NCBI GenBank assembly: GCA_947503965.1
Contig: CANNFU010000012.1
Coordinates: 1-64,000, forward strand
From: an uncultured Paracoccaceae bacterium
Lineage (GTDB): Bacteria > Pseudomonadota > Alphaproteobacteria > Rhodobacterales > Rhodobacteraceae
DNA length: 64,000 nt
Direction: 5' to 3'
The position numbers were made by a program, and so were the translations under genes. Numbering within the stretch: the first letter of the stretch is position 1; each line of letters begins with the position of its first letter. This document shows positions 46,450 to 55,458 of the stretch, one piece after another. The notes under the pieces were generated by a model. It ran no database searches and was not told the DNA's origin. It saw only the letters and a program-made list of their open reading frames with translations.

Positions 46450-47054
46450 GCGCCCGGGCCAAAGGGCCGCAGCGTCCTGATATTGCAGATTGCGCGGATA
46501 GCGCGACGTTTCAGGCTTGGTATTACCTCAAAACCGAGCTGGTGGATTTTGCCAAGGCGCATGACCTGAAGACCACCGGCGGTAAGTTCGAGATTGCCGA
46601 CCGCATTGCGCATTATCTGGACCATGGCGCCGCGCCACCCGAACGCAAATCGCCGAAAGCACGATCAAAATTCGACTGGCACAGCGCCGTACTGAGCCCT
46701 GACACCGTGATCACAGACAGCTACCGCAATTCGCAGAATATGCGCCGGTTCATGCAGTCGCAGATCCCCGGCTTCAAATTCTCACTCCCCTTCATGGCCT
46801 GGATGAAAGCGAATACCGGCAAGACGCTGGCAGATGCGGTTGTTGCTGCGCAAGAGATTGCGGCTGCCAATAAAGCAGGCATCAAACAGCCCGATCAGCC
46901 GCATAATCAATACAATGCCTATACGCGCGCGTACTTCGCGCAGGTTCCTGATGGAACGCAGGCGCAATTGCGCAAATTGTGGAAACTGCGCCGACAGCAG
47001 CCCGGGCCTTATGTGTTTGACCAAAAGGATCTGGTGCTTTTGGATCAGAAATGA
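46446..47054 (+). CDS. SAP-domain / DUF6434 protein
   Basis: A 202-residue protein. The first half (about residues 10-60) resembles a SAP-like helix-extended-helix (YYLKTELVDFAKAHDLKTTGGKFEIADRIAHYL), a putative nucleic-acid-binding motif. The second half begins FDWHSAVLSPDTVITDSYRNSQNMRRF and continues GFKFSLPFMAWMKANTGKTLADAV, which matches the DUF6434 pattern. Translational coupling to the aminotransferase (ATGA) looks incidental to function. No activity is known to me. Confidence 0.8.
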   Translation: MSARAKGPQRPDIADCADSATFQAWYYLKTELVDFAKAHDLKTTGGKFEIADRIAHYLDHGAAPPERKSPKARSKFDWHSAVLSPDTVITDSYRNSQNMRRFMQSQIPGFKFSLPFMAWMKANTGKTLADAVVAAQEIAAANKAGIKQPDQPHNQYNAYTRAYFAQVPDGTQAQLRKLWKLRRQQPGPYVFDQKDLVLLDQK

Positions 47055-47055
47055 C

Positions 47056-47085
47056 TCGACAGCATGGGACGGTCACGCCTATAAA
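47056..47085 (+). promoter_or_regulatory. Sigma-70 promoter of the leucine-degradation operon
   Basis: TCGACA (47056-47061, five of six to consensus) and TATAAA (47080-47085, five of six) are separated by 18 bases, placing the start site near 47091, about 29 bases before the ivd ATG. Confidence 0.6.
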
Positions 47086-47099
47086 TGAACAAGCGTTCA
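47086..47099. promoter_or_regulatory. Candidate operator for the leucine-degradation operon
   Basis: TGAAC-AAGC-GTTCA is a perfect 5-bp inverted repeat abutting the -10 box, a typical repressor position. No regulator gene is adjacent. A TetR- or MerR-type (LiuQ/LiuR-like) repressor encoded elsewhere is likely. Confidence 0.5.
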
Positions 47100-47119
47100 A
47101 TTAAGCTGGGGAGGGCTTT

Positions 47120-48283
47120 ATGTTTCACGCCTCAATGACCTTTGATCTGGGCGAGGATGTGAATGCCCTGCGCGACATGATCCATGCCTGGGCGCAGGAG
47201 CGGGTCAAGCCGATCGCGGCCGAGATTGATCGCTCCAACGCTTTTCCGCCAGAGCTGTGGCCCGAGATGGGTGAGTTGGGTTTGCTGGGTGTCACGGTGG
47301 ATGAAGACTATGGCGGGGCGGGCATGTCTTACCTCGCGCATACAGTCGCCATCGAAGAAATCGCGCGCGCCAGCGCCTCTGTCTCATTGTCTTACGGGGC
47401 GCATTCCAATCTTTGCGTGAACCAGATCAAGCTGAACGGAAATGATGAACAAAGGGCAAAGTATCTGCCCCGGTTGATTTCTGGTCAGCATGTGGGTGCC
47501 CTCGCCATGTCAGAGGCGGGCGCGGGGTCTGATGTCGTCTCGATGTCCTTGCGCGCCGAAAAGCGCAACGATCATTACCGCCTGAACGGCAATAAATACT
47601 GGATTACCAATGGCCCGGATGCCGATACGCTGGTCGTCTATGCCAAGACTGATCCTGACGCGGGGTCCAAGGGGATCACGGCGTTTCTGATCGAAAAGGA
47701 GATGACCGGGTTCAGCACGTCCCCCCATTTCGACAAGCTGGGCATGCGCGGGTCAAATACGGCTGAACTGGTCTTTGACGATGTGCAGGTGCCGTTCGAG
47801 AATGTGCTGGGCGAAGAGGGTAAGGGCGTGCGCGTACTGATGTCTGGTCTGGACTATGAGCGGGTTGTGCTGGCGGGCATTGGTCTGGGTATCATGGCCG
47901 CCTGTCTGGACGAGGTGATGCCGTATATTTCCAGCCGCAAACAGTTCGGCGAACCCATTGGGAACTTCCAACTGATGCAAGGCAAGATTGCCGATATGTA
48001 TACGGCGATGAATTCCGCCCGCGCCTATGTCTACGAGGTCGCGCGCGCCTGTGATCGGGGCACCGTGACGCGTCAGGATGCGGCGGCGTGTTGTTTGTAT
48101 GCGTCCGAAGAAGCCATGAAACAGGCGCATCAGGCGGTGCAGGCGATGGGCGGGGCCGGGTTCCTGAACGACGCGCCAGTCGCGCGCATTTTCCGCGACG
48201 CCAAGCTGATGGAGATCGGGGCAGGCACATCGGAAATCCGCCGGATGCTGGTAGGCCGGGAGCTGATGGGGGCGATGGGGTGA
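47120..48283 (+). CDS. ivd: Isovaleryl-CoA dehydrogenase
   Basis: A 387-residue acyl-CoA dehydrogenase oxidising isovaleryl-CoA to 3-methylcrotonyl-CoA in leucine catabolism. It shows [14 protein letters not shown] (FAD/substrate loop), [17 protein letters not shown], which is characteristic of Ivd, and [15 protein letters not shown], where the Ivd-type catalytic glutamate lies. The GGGGAGGG site upstream is strong. First gene of the operon. It is followed by three small secreted-protein genes, the first of which starts inside its stop codon (GTGA). Confidence 0.95.
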   Translation: MFHASMTFDLGEDVNALRDMIHAWAQERVKPIAAEIDRSNAFPPELWPEMGELGLLGVTVDEDYGGAGMSYLAHTVAIEEIARASASVSLSYGAHSNLCVNQIKLNGNDEQRAKYLPRLISGQHVGALAMSEAGAGSDVVSMSLRAEKRNDHYRLNGNKYWITNGPDADTLVVYAKTDPDAGSKGITAFLIEKEMTGFSTSPHFDKLGMRGSNTAELVFDDVQVPFENVLGEEGKGVRVLMSGLDYERVVLAGIGLGIMAACLDEVMPYISSRKQFGEPIGNFQLMQGKIADMYTAMNSARAYVYEVARACDRGTVTRQDAAACCLYASEEAMKQAHQAVQAMGGAGFLNDAPVARIFRDAKLMEIGAGTSEIRRMLVGRELMGAMG

Positions 48284-48846
48284 GGTTGTTCACCCTTATT
48301 CTCGTTTGTTTTGCGGCGTCGCCTTTGAAGGCTGAACCTCTCGCTAAAGTCTTTTACGAGCAATGCGTTGGCCCGGCTTTTGAGCGGCAGTCACGCGCCC
48401 AATATGATAATTTGCGCTGTCAGGCCGACCAGTCATGCGCGAGTTATGATCCGTTGGAATTCGCAGCCGCCGTTGACAGCCAATGCTTTTTCACTGCCAT
48501 GGATGTCTGCGCTGTGTTTGAAAACGTCGATGGTTGTGTGGCTGATCTGGTTGGAATCCTTACAGAACGCAATCAAGAGATACGTGACGCTTTCCCTGAT
48601 GATCGTGTGACGGCTGCAATAGCGCAGGCGGAAGGCTTTGCAGAAGCGCATTTGCAGCGCCTCCTTGACGAAGAGAAAGGCGATCACACGAGCCCGTGTT
48701 TCGATGAAGAGTATAGCGCGCAATTCGCCGCTTTTGGTCTCTCCGAAAACACGATGTGTGATGCATTTGCTGTGACTATGGAAAACTTCCGCGCACATCA
48801 AATCCAGCGACGCACTATCGCCATTGAAAGGGCAATGGAGCAATGA
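48280..48846 (+). CDS. Secreted cysteine-rich protein of unknown function
   Basis: A 188-residue protein with a signal peptide ([18 protein letters not shown]) and eight cysteines in the mature part, most spaced evenly through the first half (EQC, LRC, QSC, SQC, DVC, DGC), consistent with disulfide bonding in the periplasm. The C-terminus is helical and charged. The GTG start at 48280 forms a GTGA overlap with ivd. The frame is open 64 codons upstream, but inside ivd. I do not recognise a family. It is the first of a three-gene cassette placed between ivd and the MCC beta gene. Confidence 0.75.
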   Translation: MRLFTLILVCFAASPLKAEPLAKVFYEQCVGPAFERQSRAQYDNLRCQADQSCASYDPLEFAAAVDSQCFFTAMDVCAVFENVDGCVADLVGILTERNQEIRDAFPDDRVTAAIAQAEGFAEAHLQRLLDEEKGDHTSPCFDEEYSAQFAAFGLSENTMCDAFAVTMENFRAHQIQRRTIAIERAMEQ

Positions 48847-49136
48847 GCAAGGGTTTTTTCTTCGTGCCCCTCGCTGGGTTGGTGGTCTTTACGGCTTATC
48901 TGGGTGTGCGTGCGGGCGAGGTTCCGAGCGAGACGGACATTATCAACCGTTACGCTGCCGCCTATCTGTTGACGGCGCCGGATGGCGCGCAACCGACCGA
49001 TTGCGCCGCGGCCCCGCATCCCGAAGATTCTATCCGCATGGTGATCAACTGCGTCCATCCCAGCGGCCTGACAACAACCTATTTTGTAGGACCGCGCGGA
49101 GAGGCGTTACCACAGCCACAAGGACCGTCTGCATGA
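48843..49136 (+). CDS. Small membrane-anchored or secreted protein
   Basis: A 97-residue protein with an N-terminal hydrophobic segment (about residues 4-22) and a short mature domain holding two cysteines (TDCAAAP, INCVHP) that could form one disulfide. The start overlaps the previous stop (ATGA), and its stop overlaps the next start (ATGA). Not recognised. The compact second half (MVINCVHPSGLTTTYFVGP) looks like a small beta fold. Confidence 0.7.
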   Translation: MSKGFFFVPLAGLVVFTAYLGVRAGEVPSETDIINRYAAAYLLTAPDGAQPTDCAAAPHPEDSIRMVINCVHPSGLTTTYFVGPRGEALPQPQGPSA

Positions 49137-49618
49137 AACCTTTTGCCACGCGGCTGATTACTGTTGTTGGTTTGATTTCTGCTGTTTGGATAGCGCCAAC
49201 ACAGGCCCAGGACGTCGTTTACAAGGATGGTAGTACAGCTGTGTCATGCCTTGCTGAAACGGAAGGCTTTGCCAATATGCGCCATTGCATTGGCCGCATG
49301 GCATATCCCTGCATGCAGCCGTTAGAGGATAAGGCGGCGCAAGCTAATTGTCTTAAAGTCGAGCTCGATTTTTGGGAAGGCAAACTGAACGACAACTACG
49401 AAAGCTTGCGTGCTGAGTTGCAAGCTGTTGATGCCAGCTCACCACATATCGACGCTTTGGATGTCATGCAGCGTGCATGGGGCCAGTACCGCGACGCGCG
49501 TTGCGATTACATCGCAGATGGCTATCAGAACACGAATTACTACAGCAATGTTGTCTATCAATGCTTGATGGCAACCACCGCTGAACAGGCGCTTGTGTTA
49601 GAGGAAATGCTATATTGA
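49133..49618 (+). CDS. LprI-like (DUF1311) secreted protein
   Basis: A 161-residue protein with signal peptide ending PTQAQ. The mature region has the DUF1311/LprI pattern: cysteines at SC, HC, PC and NC, then [17 protein letters not shown], followed by [15 protein letters not shown] and a last Cys in YQC. In Mycobacterium, LprI has been reported as a lysozyme inhibitor, but most homologues are uncharacterised. The start is coupled to the previous gene (ATGA), and the stop TGA shares a base with the MCC beta ATG (TGATG). Third gene of the inserted cassette. Confidence 0.78.
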   Translation: MKPFATRLITVVGLISAVWIAPTQAQDVVYKDGSTAVSCLAETEGFANMRHCIGRMAYPCMQPLEDKAAQANCLKVELDFWEGKLNDNYESLRAELQAVDASSPHIDALDVMQRAWGQYRDARCDYIADGYQNTNYYSNVVYQCLMATTAEQALVLEEMLY

Positions 49619-51180
49619 TGACTGATCGCAACGCCCATTTGGCCGCCCTGGCCCAGGTTGCCGAGGCTGCCGTAGCAGCCGCAGCAGGTGGGGGCGAGAA
49701 ATCCCGCGCGCGTCATGTGTCGCGTGGCAAGATGCTGCCGCGTGATAGGGTTGCCGGGCTGCTCGACCCCGGTTCGCCGTTTCTGGAGTTGGGCGCGACC
49801 GCCGCCCATGGCATGTATGATGGCGCCGCCCCCTGTGCCGGTGTGATTGCTGGCGTGGGTCGGGTGAATGGTGTTGAGGTCATGGTGGTCTGCAATGATG
49901 CCACGGTGAAGGGCGGCACCTATTATCCGATGACCGTGAAGAAGCATTTGCGCGCGCAGGAGATTGCGGAGGCTTGTCATCTGCCTTGCGTCTATCTGGT
50001 CGATAGCGGGGGCGCGAACCTGCCTAATCAGGATGAGGTGTTTCCGGACCGTGATCATTTTGGCCGGATTTTCTATAATCAGGCGCAGATGTCGGCCAAG
50101 GGCATTCCCCAGATCGCTGTGGTGATGGGGTCTTGTACCGCCGGGGGCGCCTATGTCCCTGCGATGGCGGATGTGTCGATTATCGTCAAGGAACAGGGCA
50201 CGATCTTTCTGGCGGGGCCGCCATTGGTCAAGGCGGCGACGGGCGAGGTTGTGTCGGCCGAAGATCTGGGGGGCGGAGATGTGCATACGCGCCTGTCGGG
50301 TGTGGCCGATTATCTGGCCGAAGATGATGCCCATGCGCTGGCACTGGCCCGGCAGGCGGTTGCATCATGTTCGCGGCATAAGGCGTTGGATATCAAGCGG
50401 TTGACGCCTGAACCTCCGGCCCTTGGTCCAGATACTTTGTTCGATGTTGTGCCTGCTGACCTGCGCACGCCTTATGATATTCGCGAGGTGATCCGCAGGG
50501 TCGTGGATGGCTCGCGCTTTGATGAATTCAAGGCCCGGTTTGGTGAGACGCTGGTCTGTGGCTTTGCCCATATCGATGGCTGGCCTTGCGGGATTGTGGC
50601 CAATAATGGCGTGCTGTTTTCCGAGAGTGCCCAGAAGGGTGCGCATTTTGTGGAGCTGTGCAGTCAGCGTCGTATCCCGTTGGTTTTCCTCCAGAATATC
50701 ACCGGGTTCATGGTGGGGCAGAAATACGAGAATGAGGGGATCGCGCGGCACGGCGCCAAGATGGTGACTGCCGTTGCCACAACGAAGGTGCCAAAGATCA
50801 CGATGGTTGTCGGGGGGTCCTTTGGTGCCGGGAATTATGGCATGTCCGGAAGGGCTTACAGTCCGGAGTTCATGTGGTCCTGGCCGACGTCCCGGATCAG
50901 CGTCATGGGCGGCGAACAGGCCGCGGGCGTGCTGGCGACGGTTAAACGCGATGCGATCGAGCGTGGCGGCGGAGAATGGTCGGCCGAAGAAGAAGCGGCG
51001 TTCAAGCAGCCCACGATTGATATGTTTGCCGAACAGTCGCACCCGCTTTATGCGTCCGCCCGGCTGTGGGATGACGGGGTGATTGACCCGCGCAAATCGC
51101 GCGAGGTGCTGGCGCTGTCGCTGTCTGCCGCCCTGAACGCCCCGATCGAGGAGACACGTTTCGGCGTGTTCCGGATGTGA
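49618..51180 (+). CDS. mccB: Methylcrotonoyl-CoA carboxylase carboxyltransferase (beta) subunit
   Basis: A 520-residue carboxyltransferase converting 3-methylcrotonyl-CoA to 3-methylglutaconyl-CoA. It has the crotonase-fold duplicate with [11 protein letters not shown] near the N-terminus, [30 protein letters not shown] and the highly conserved [20 protein letters not shown]. The N-terminus is slightly short for the family. The ATG at 49618 is chosen. A TTG immediately before it (49615) is possible. The order ivd-mccB-mccA-hmgL-liuC matches other leucine operons apart from the inserted genes. Confidence 0.95.
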   Translation: MTDRNAHLAALAQVAEAAVAAAAGGGEKSRARHVSRGKMLPRDRVAGLLDPGSPFLELGATAAHGMYDGAAPCAGVIAGVGRVNGVEVMVVCNDATVKGGTYYPMTVKKHLRAQEIAEACHLPCVYLVDSGGANLPNQDEVFPDRDHFGRIFYNQAQMSAKGIPQIAVVMGSCTAGGAYVPAMADVSIIVKEQGTIFLAGPPLVKAATGEVVSAEDLGGGDVHTRLSGVADYLAEDDAHALALARQAVASCSRHKALDIKRLTPEPPALGPDTLFDVVPADLRTPYDIREVIRRVVDGSRFDEFKARFGETLVCGFAHIDGWPCGIVANNGVLFSESAQKGAHFVELCSQRRIPLVFLQNITGFMVGQKYENEGIARHGAKMVTAVATTKVPKITMVVGGSFGAGNYGMSGRAYSPEFMWSWPTSRISVMGGEQAAGVLATVKRDAIERGGGEWSAEEEAAFKQPTIDMFAEQSHPLYASARLWDDGVIDPRKSREVLALSLSAALNAPIEETRFGVFRM

Positions 51181-51202
51181 TGGTTTCGGGGCGAAAAGGG
51201 CT

Positions 51203-51240
51203 GTCGGCGTTGCGTCGGATTTGCGTCGGCAAAGCGTCGG
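51203..51240 (+). repeat. Phased GTCGG direct repeats
   Basis: GTCGG occurs at 51203-51207, 51214-51218, 51224-51228 and 51236-51240, the last three as GCGTCGG, spaced 10-12 bases. They lie in the 94-base gap between mccB and the following gene. Confidence 0.6.
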
Positions 51241-51274
51241 ACCCCAAGGGGCAGGCTGTTAAGGATTTGTTCAT

Positions 51275-51952
51275 ATGATGGGGCGCGGCATCAGGGAGCG
51301 GCTGTGGGATCAACTGCCGCAGGTGAAGATGCCGACGCTTGGCAAGATCGTCGATATCCCGGTCTATTTGATCCACAACAGCGCAGACGCCGAGGATTAT
51401 TTTTTCATCTTCGATTTCGAGCAGTTCGTGGAACGGTCCCGGACGGGCATGTTCGTGCGTCCCAAGCTGAAGGTCTGGGCAGGGCGACATGATTTTGGGC
51501 GCACGGCATTTGCGCGCCAGTTCCGCGAAAGCTTTGCCCAAGAGTTCGACGCGGCTCGCGCTGCCCTTGCCGCCGGGGGTGGCAAGAAAAACGGCTGGTT
51601 CAGCTGGAGCCTTGGCAAGGACCTGTTGGGCGGTGCGGTGAGCGGATTTGTCGCCAATATCGTCCTGCTCGTCGCGATGTCGGCGGGCAAGATGGTCTGG
51701 TCGGCACTGCCATTGCCGGCGTTTCTGCGTGAGAAGAGTGACGGAGAGAAGTTGGAAAGCAGCATCTCCGAGACCCAGACAAAGGTTGATACGGCCCTTG
51801 CTGGCATGGAGGTCACCCTGCACCGGGAGCTTTACGACCATGCCCGCAAATTCGGCCCGATTTCGCAGCGCGACATGGACTATGATGCCTGGCCGCTGCC
51901 TGCCTTTGTCCGCAACCATCTGACGGAAAACGGATCAACATCATGGTGGTAA
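51275..51952 (+). CDS. Conserved-looking hypothetical protein with one membrane segment
   Basis: A 225-residue protein. Residues 1-75 form a soluble domain rich in aromatic and acidic residues (YFFIFDFEQFVER). A hydrophobic segment follows near 115-135 (GAVSGFVANIVLLVAMSAG), then a charged helix and a tryptophan-rich end. The RTAFARQFRESFAQEF stretch is amphipathic. AAGGA precedes the ATG, and the stop is three bases before mccA, so it is co-transcribed with both MCC subunits. No family is recognised. Confidence 0.75.
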   Translation: MMGRGIRERLWDQLPQVKMPTLGKIVDIPVYLIHNSADAEDYFFIFDFEQFVERSRTGMFVRPKLKVWAGRHDFGRTAFARQFRESFAQEFDAARAALAAGGGKKNGWFSWSLGKDLLGGAVSGFVANIVLLVAMSAGKMVWSALPLPAFLREKSDGEKLESSISETQTKVDTALAGMEVTLHRELYDHARKFGPISQRDMDYDAWPLPAFVRNHLTENGSTSWW

Positions 51953-51955
51953 GCA

Positions 51956-53866
51956 ATGTTCACTAAAATCCTGATCGCCAACCGGGGCGAGATTGCTTGC
52001 CGTGTGATCCAGTCGGCACGTGCGATGGGCGTGCGCACGGTGGCGGTTTATTCGGATGCTGATGCGGGTGCCTTGCATGTCCGTCAGGCGGATGAAGCGG
52101 TGCGCCTTGGTCCTGCGCCGGTGTCGGAGAGTTATTTGCGGGGCGATCTGATCGTGCAGGCGGCCCTGGATACCGGGGCGCAGGCGATCCATCCGGGCTA
52201 TGGGTTTCTATCGGAGAATCCTGAGTTTGTGGAGGCAGTGGAGGCTGCGGGGCTGGTGTTTATCGGCCCGTCCGCCAAGGCCATTCGCGCCATGGGTCTG
52301 AAGGATGCCGCCAAGGCGCTGATGCACGAGGCCGGGGTGCCGGTTGTGCCGGGATATCATGGCGAAAACCAGAACCCGGATTTTCTGGCCGGTGAGGTGG
52401 ATCAGATCGGGTATCCGGTGCTGATCAAGGCCGTGGCCGGTGGCGGCGGCAAGGGCATGCGTCTGGTCGAGGATGCGAAAGGGTTTGCAGAGGCACTGGC
52501 GTCGGCGCAGGCCGAGGCGCGCACCGCCTTTGGCAATGCCGATGTGCTGATCGAGAAGTACATCACCTCGCCCCGTCATATCGAGGTGCAGGTGTTTGGC
52601 GATGGCACCGATGCGGTGCATTTGTTCGAGCGGGATTGTTCGCTGCAACGCCGCCATCAGAAAGTGATCGAGGAGGCGCCTGCGCCGGGCATGACCGCCG
52701 CCGTGCGTCAGGCCATGGGCGATGCGGCGGTGACGGCGGCCAGGGCCATTGGCTATGCCGGGGCTGGGACCATCGAGTTTATTGTCGATGGGTCTGATGG
52801 GCTGCGCACTGATGGCTTCTGGTTCATGGAGATGAATACGCGGTTGCAGGTGGAACATCCGGTGACCGAGGCGATCACCGGCGTCGATCTGGTGGAATGG
52901 CAGTTGCGTGTCGCGGCAGGAGAGCCGTTGCCCGCCCGGCAGGAGGATCTGTCGATCAATGGTCACGCCTTTGAGGCCCGGCTTTATGCCGAGGATGTGC
53001 CTGCGGGGTTTTTGCCAGCGACCGGCACGATTGATCATCTGGTGTTTCCTGACACGGCCCGCATTGATAGCGGTGTCGAGGCCGGGTCGGAGATTTCGCC
53101 TTGGTATGATCCGATGATTGCCAAGGTGACCGTGCATGGCCCGGATCGGGCGACCGCCTTGCGGTCATTGTCATCGGCGCTGGATGCCACGCAGGTGGCG
53201 GGCACGGTGACCAATCTGGGGTTTCTGCGCCACCTGTCGCGTGATGCGGGGTTTGTGGCCGGTGATGTCGATACCGGGCTGATTGCGCGGGAGGAAGCGA
53301 CGCTTTGCGTGGCCCCGGTTCCCGCGCTGCGTGATGTTGCGGTGGCGGCGGTGACGGCGGCTGATATCGGGGGTGGTCCGCTGACGGGCTTTGCCCTGTG
53401 GCAGCCGCTGAGCCGCGAGATTGTTCTGGCCCATGCCGGTGCGCCGCTGACGGCGCGGTTGACGATCACTGGCCCTGATCGGGTGGCCGTGGCGGTGGCG
53501 GAGGATGATATCACGCTGGTCCGCCATGGTGATCACTGGGGTCTGCCCGCGATTCGGCATGGCAGCCGGGTCAGCGTGTTCGGGGCAGAGACGCTGACAT
53601 TCGATATTGTCGATCCGCTGGATCGGGCCGGGGCCGGTCTGGGTGGTGATACGGTGCTGGCCCCGATGCCGGGGCTGGTGCGCGATGTGGTGGTAGCCGC
53701 CGGGCAAGCGGTGGTCGAGGGCGACCGGATGGTTGTGCTGGAGGCGATGAAGATGGAACATGTGCTGCGCGCCCCGCGCGATGGTGTTGTCGCGTCGGTT
53801 GCTGTGGCGACGGGCGATCAGGTGACCGCCGGGGCGCTGATGGTCGCGCTGGAGGATGTGGAATGA
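51956..53866 (+). CDS. mccA: Methylcrotonoyl-CoA carboxylase biotin carboxylase (alpha) subunit
   Basis: A 636-residue subunit: biotin carboxylase domain (MFTKILIANRGEIACRVI start, then the ATP-grasp loop VAGGGGKGMRLV and EMNTRLQVEHPVTE) followed by a C-terminal biotin-carrier domain whose EAMKMEH at about residue 600 holds the biotinylated lysine. Its stop overlaps the GST-like gene (ATGA). It pairs with mccB to carboxylate 3-methylcrotonyl-CoA. Confidence 0.96.
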   Translation: MFTKILIANRGEIACRVIQSARAMGVRTVAVYSDADAGALHVRQADEAVRLGPAPVSESYLRGDLIVQAALDTGAQAIHPGYGFLSENPEFVEAVEAAGLVFIGPSAKAIRAMGLKDAAKALMHEAGVPVVPGYHGENQNPDFLAGEVDQIGYPVLIKAVAGGGGKGMRLVEDAKGFAEALASAQAEARTAFGNADVLIEKYITSPRHIEVQVFGDGTDAVHLFERDCSLQRRHQKVIEEAPAPGMTAAVRQAMGDAAVTAARAIGYAGAGTIEFIVDGSDGLRTDGFWFMEMNTRLQVEHPVTEAITGVDLVEWQLRVAAGEPLPARQEDLSINGHAFEARLYAEDVPAGFLPATGTIDHLVFPDTARIDSGVEAGSEISPWYDPMIAKVTVHGPDRATALRSLSSALDATQVAGTVTNLGFLRHLSRDAGFVAGDVDTGLIAREEATLCVAPVPALRDVAVAAVTAADIGGGPLTGFALWQPLSREIVLAHAGAPLTARLTITGPDRVAVAVAEDDITLVRHGDHWGLPAIRHGSRVSVFGAETLTFDIVDPLDRAGAGLGGDTVLAPMPGLVRDVVVAAGQAVVEGDRMVVLEAMKMEHVLRAPRDGVVASVAVATGDQVTAGALMVALEDVE

Positions 53867-54513
53867 TCCGTTTGCATCATTGTCATCAGACACGGTCGAT
53901 GCGCAGCCTGTGGCTGCTTTATGAGATCGGCGTTGATTTTGAATTGCAGGTCTATCCGTTCGACAAGACCCTGCGCGAGGAACCTTACCGGTCGCTGAAC
54001 CCAACGGGCCGGGTGCCTACGCTGGAGATTGATGGCGCGGTTTTGACCGAAAGCGGGGCGATTGCGGAATATCTGTGCGAGCGTTTCCCTGAGGCGGCCC
54101 TGGGTCGAGACCCAGGCCACGAGGAACGAGCGGCCTGGCTGAACTGGATCCATTTCGCTGAGACGATCAGTCAGCATACGGCCGCTCTGACCCAGCAGCA
54201 TGTGGCGCTTTATGAAGATCACATGCGCTCGCCCATTATCATGCAGTTGGAGGCCAAGCGGCTGGCCAAGACCCTGCGCACGGTTGAGGCGGGGTTGCAC
54301 GGGGATTACTTGCTGTCGTCCTTTTCGGCGGCTGATATCGGAGTTGGGCAGGCGGTTTACATGGCCGGGCATTTTGTGGAATTGGATCAGTTTCCCAAAC
54401 TGTCGGCATGGTTTGGCCGGTTGCAGGCGCGCGATGCTTATCGCAAGGCGTTGCCGGATGGTCCGGGGCTTTATGCCAAGGCGTTTTATCCACCTTGGGA
54501 GATCCCGTCGTGA
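53863..54513 (+). CDS. Glutathione S-transferase family protein
   Basis: A 216-residue protein with an N-terminal thioredoxin-like domain (MIRLHHCHQTRSMRSLWLLYEIG, where the active-site serine or cysteine region is SRSM-like) and NPTGRVPTLEIDGAVLTESGAIAEYL, the glutathione-binding TES motif. A helical C-terminal domain contains FSAADIGVGQAVYM. It is coupled to mccA and sits inside the leucine operon. Its role there is not obvious. Confidence 0.9.
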   Translation: MIRLHHCHQTRSMRSLWLLYEIGVDFELQVYPFDKTLREEPYRSLNPTGRVPTLEIDGAVLTESGAIAEYLCERFPEAALGRDPGHEERAAWLNWIHFAETISQHTAALTQQHVALYEDHMRSPIIMQLEAKRLAKTLRTVEAGLHGDYLLSSFSAADIGVGQAVYMAGHFVELDQFPKLSAWFGRLQARDAYRKALPDGPGLYAKAFYPPWEIPS

Positions 54514-54524
54514 GAAGATGTCAC

Positions 54525-54587
54525 GTGGGAGGGGGCGCTGCCCCCGCGCCTTGCGGCGCTCCCCCGGGATATTTGACCTCAAAAGAA
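54525..54587. repeat. GC-rich palindromic intergenic repeat (Rhodobacteraceae type)
   Basis: GGGGGC-gct-GCCCCC (54531-54545) is a perfect short hairpin, followed by GCGCC...GGCGC and CCCCCGGGATATTTGACC. The pattern of a poly-G/poly-C palindrome followed by CCCCCGG-A-TATTT is, from memory, common between genes in this family. It fills the spacer between the GST-like gene and hmgL. Confidence 0.6.
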
Positions 54588-54597
54588 GGGTGGGGTG

Positions 54598-55458
54598 GTG
54601 GCTGAGCGCGTGCGTCTTCATGAAGTTGGTCCGCGTGACGGATTGCAGAATGAAAAGGCTGTAATTCCGGTGGCCGATAAGGTTGCCCTGATCGATTTGC
54701 TGAGCACATCGGGACTGCGCGATATTGAGGTGGGCAGTTTTGTCAGCCCCAAATGGGTGCCGCAGATGGCCGATACCGACCGTGTACTGGCGGCGATGAC
54801 CCCTGTGGATGGGGTCCGCTATGCGGTTCTGGTGCCAAATATGCGCGGCTGGGAGGGGTTTGTGGCCGCCCGCGTGCCGGGGGTGATGTATGAGGTGGCG
54901 GTGTTCATTTCCGCCTCTGAAGGGTTTTCGCAGAGCAACCTGAACTGTTCGATTGCGGAATCAGTGGAGCGGCTGACGCCGGTTGCGCGTGCTGCCGAAG
55001 ATGCGGGCGTGCCGGTGCGCGGTTATGTGTCCTGCGTGACCGATTGCCCGTTTGAGGGCCCGGTGGCCCCGGCCGCCGTAGCGCGCGCGACCGAAATGCT
55101 GTTGGCGGTGGCCCCGATGCAGGTATCGCTGGGTGACACCATCGGCAAGGGTACGCCGGAGACGGTGGCCCGGATGCTGGAGGCCGTGTTGGATGTGGCC
55201 CCGGCGACAGGGCTGGCGGGCCATTTTCATGATACCGGCGGACAGGCGCTGGCCAATGTCGAAACAGCACTTGAGATGGGGTTGCGCGATTTCGACAGTG
55301 CGGTTGGCGGGTTGGGCGGCTGTCCTTATGCCCCCGGCGCACCGGGCAATGTGGCGACCGAGGCGGTGCTGGAGCGGGTGCATGCCTTGGGCTTTGAGAC
55401 CGGGGTAGATGGCAATGTGATTGCCAAGGCGGCGACATTGGCGCGGGGGATGCGATGA
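54598..55458 (+). CDS. hmgL: Hydroxymethylglutaryl-CoA lyase
   Basis: A 286-residue lyase splitting HMG-CoA into acetyl-CoA and acetoacetate, the last step of leucine catabolism. HEVGPRDGLQNEK is the metal/substrate site, SVSD-like SLGDTIGKG and AGHFHDTGGQALANV the central barrel motifs, and GGLGGCPYAPGAPGNVATE the family signature with the active-site cysteine. Tandem GTG codons (54595, 54598) are possible starts. The stop overlaps the next gene. Confidence 0.95.
   Translation: MAERVRLHEVGPRDGLQNEKAVIPVADKVALIDLLSTSGLRDIEVGSFVSPKWVPQMADTDRVLAAMTPVDGVRYAVLVPNMRGWEGFVAARVPGVMYEVAVFISASEGFSQSNLNCSIAESVERLTPVARAAEDAGVPVRGYVSCVTDCPFEGPVAPAAVARATEMLLAVAPMQVSLGDTIGKGTPETVARMLEAVLDVAPATGLAGHFHDTGGQALANVETALEMGLRDFDSAVGGLGGCPYAPGAPGNVATEAVLERVHALGFETGVDGNVIAKAATLARGMR

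Noticed and set aside
48088..48279. N-terminal extension of the first secreted cassette gene into ivd
   Set aside because: The extension is Arg/Gly-rich sequence in an alternative frame of ivd and would bury the signal peptide. The GTG in the ivd stop gives a normal secreted protein.
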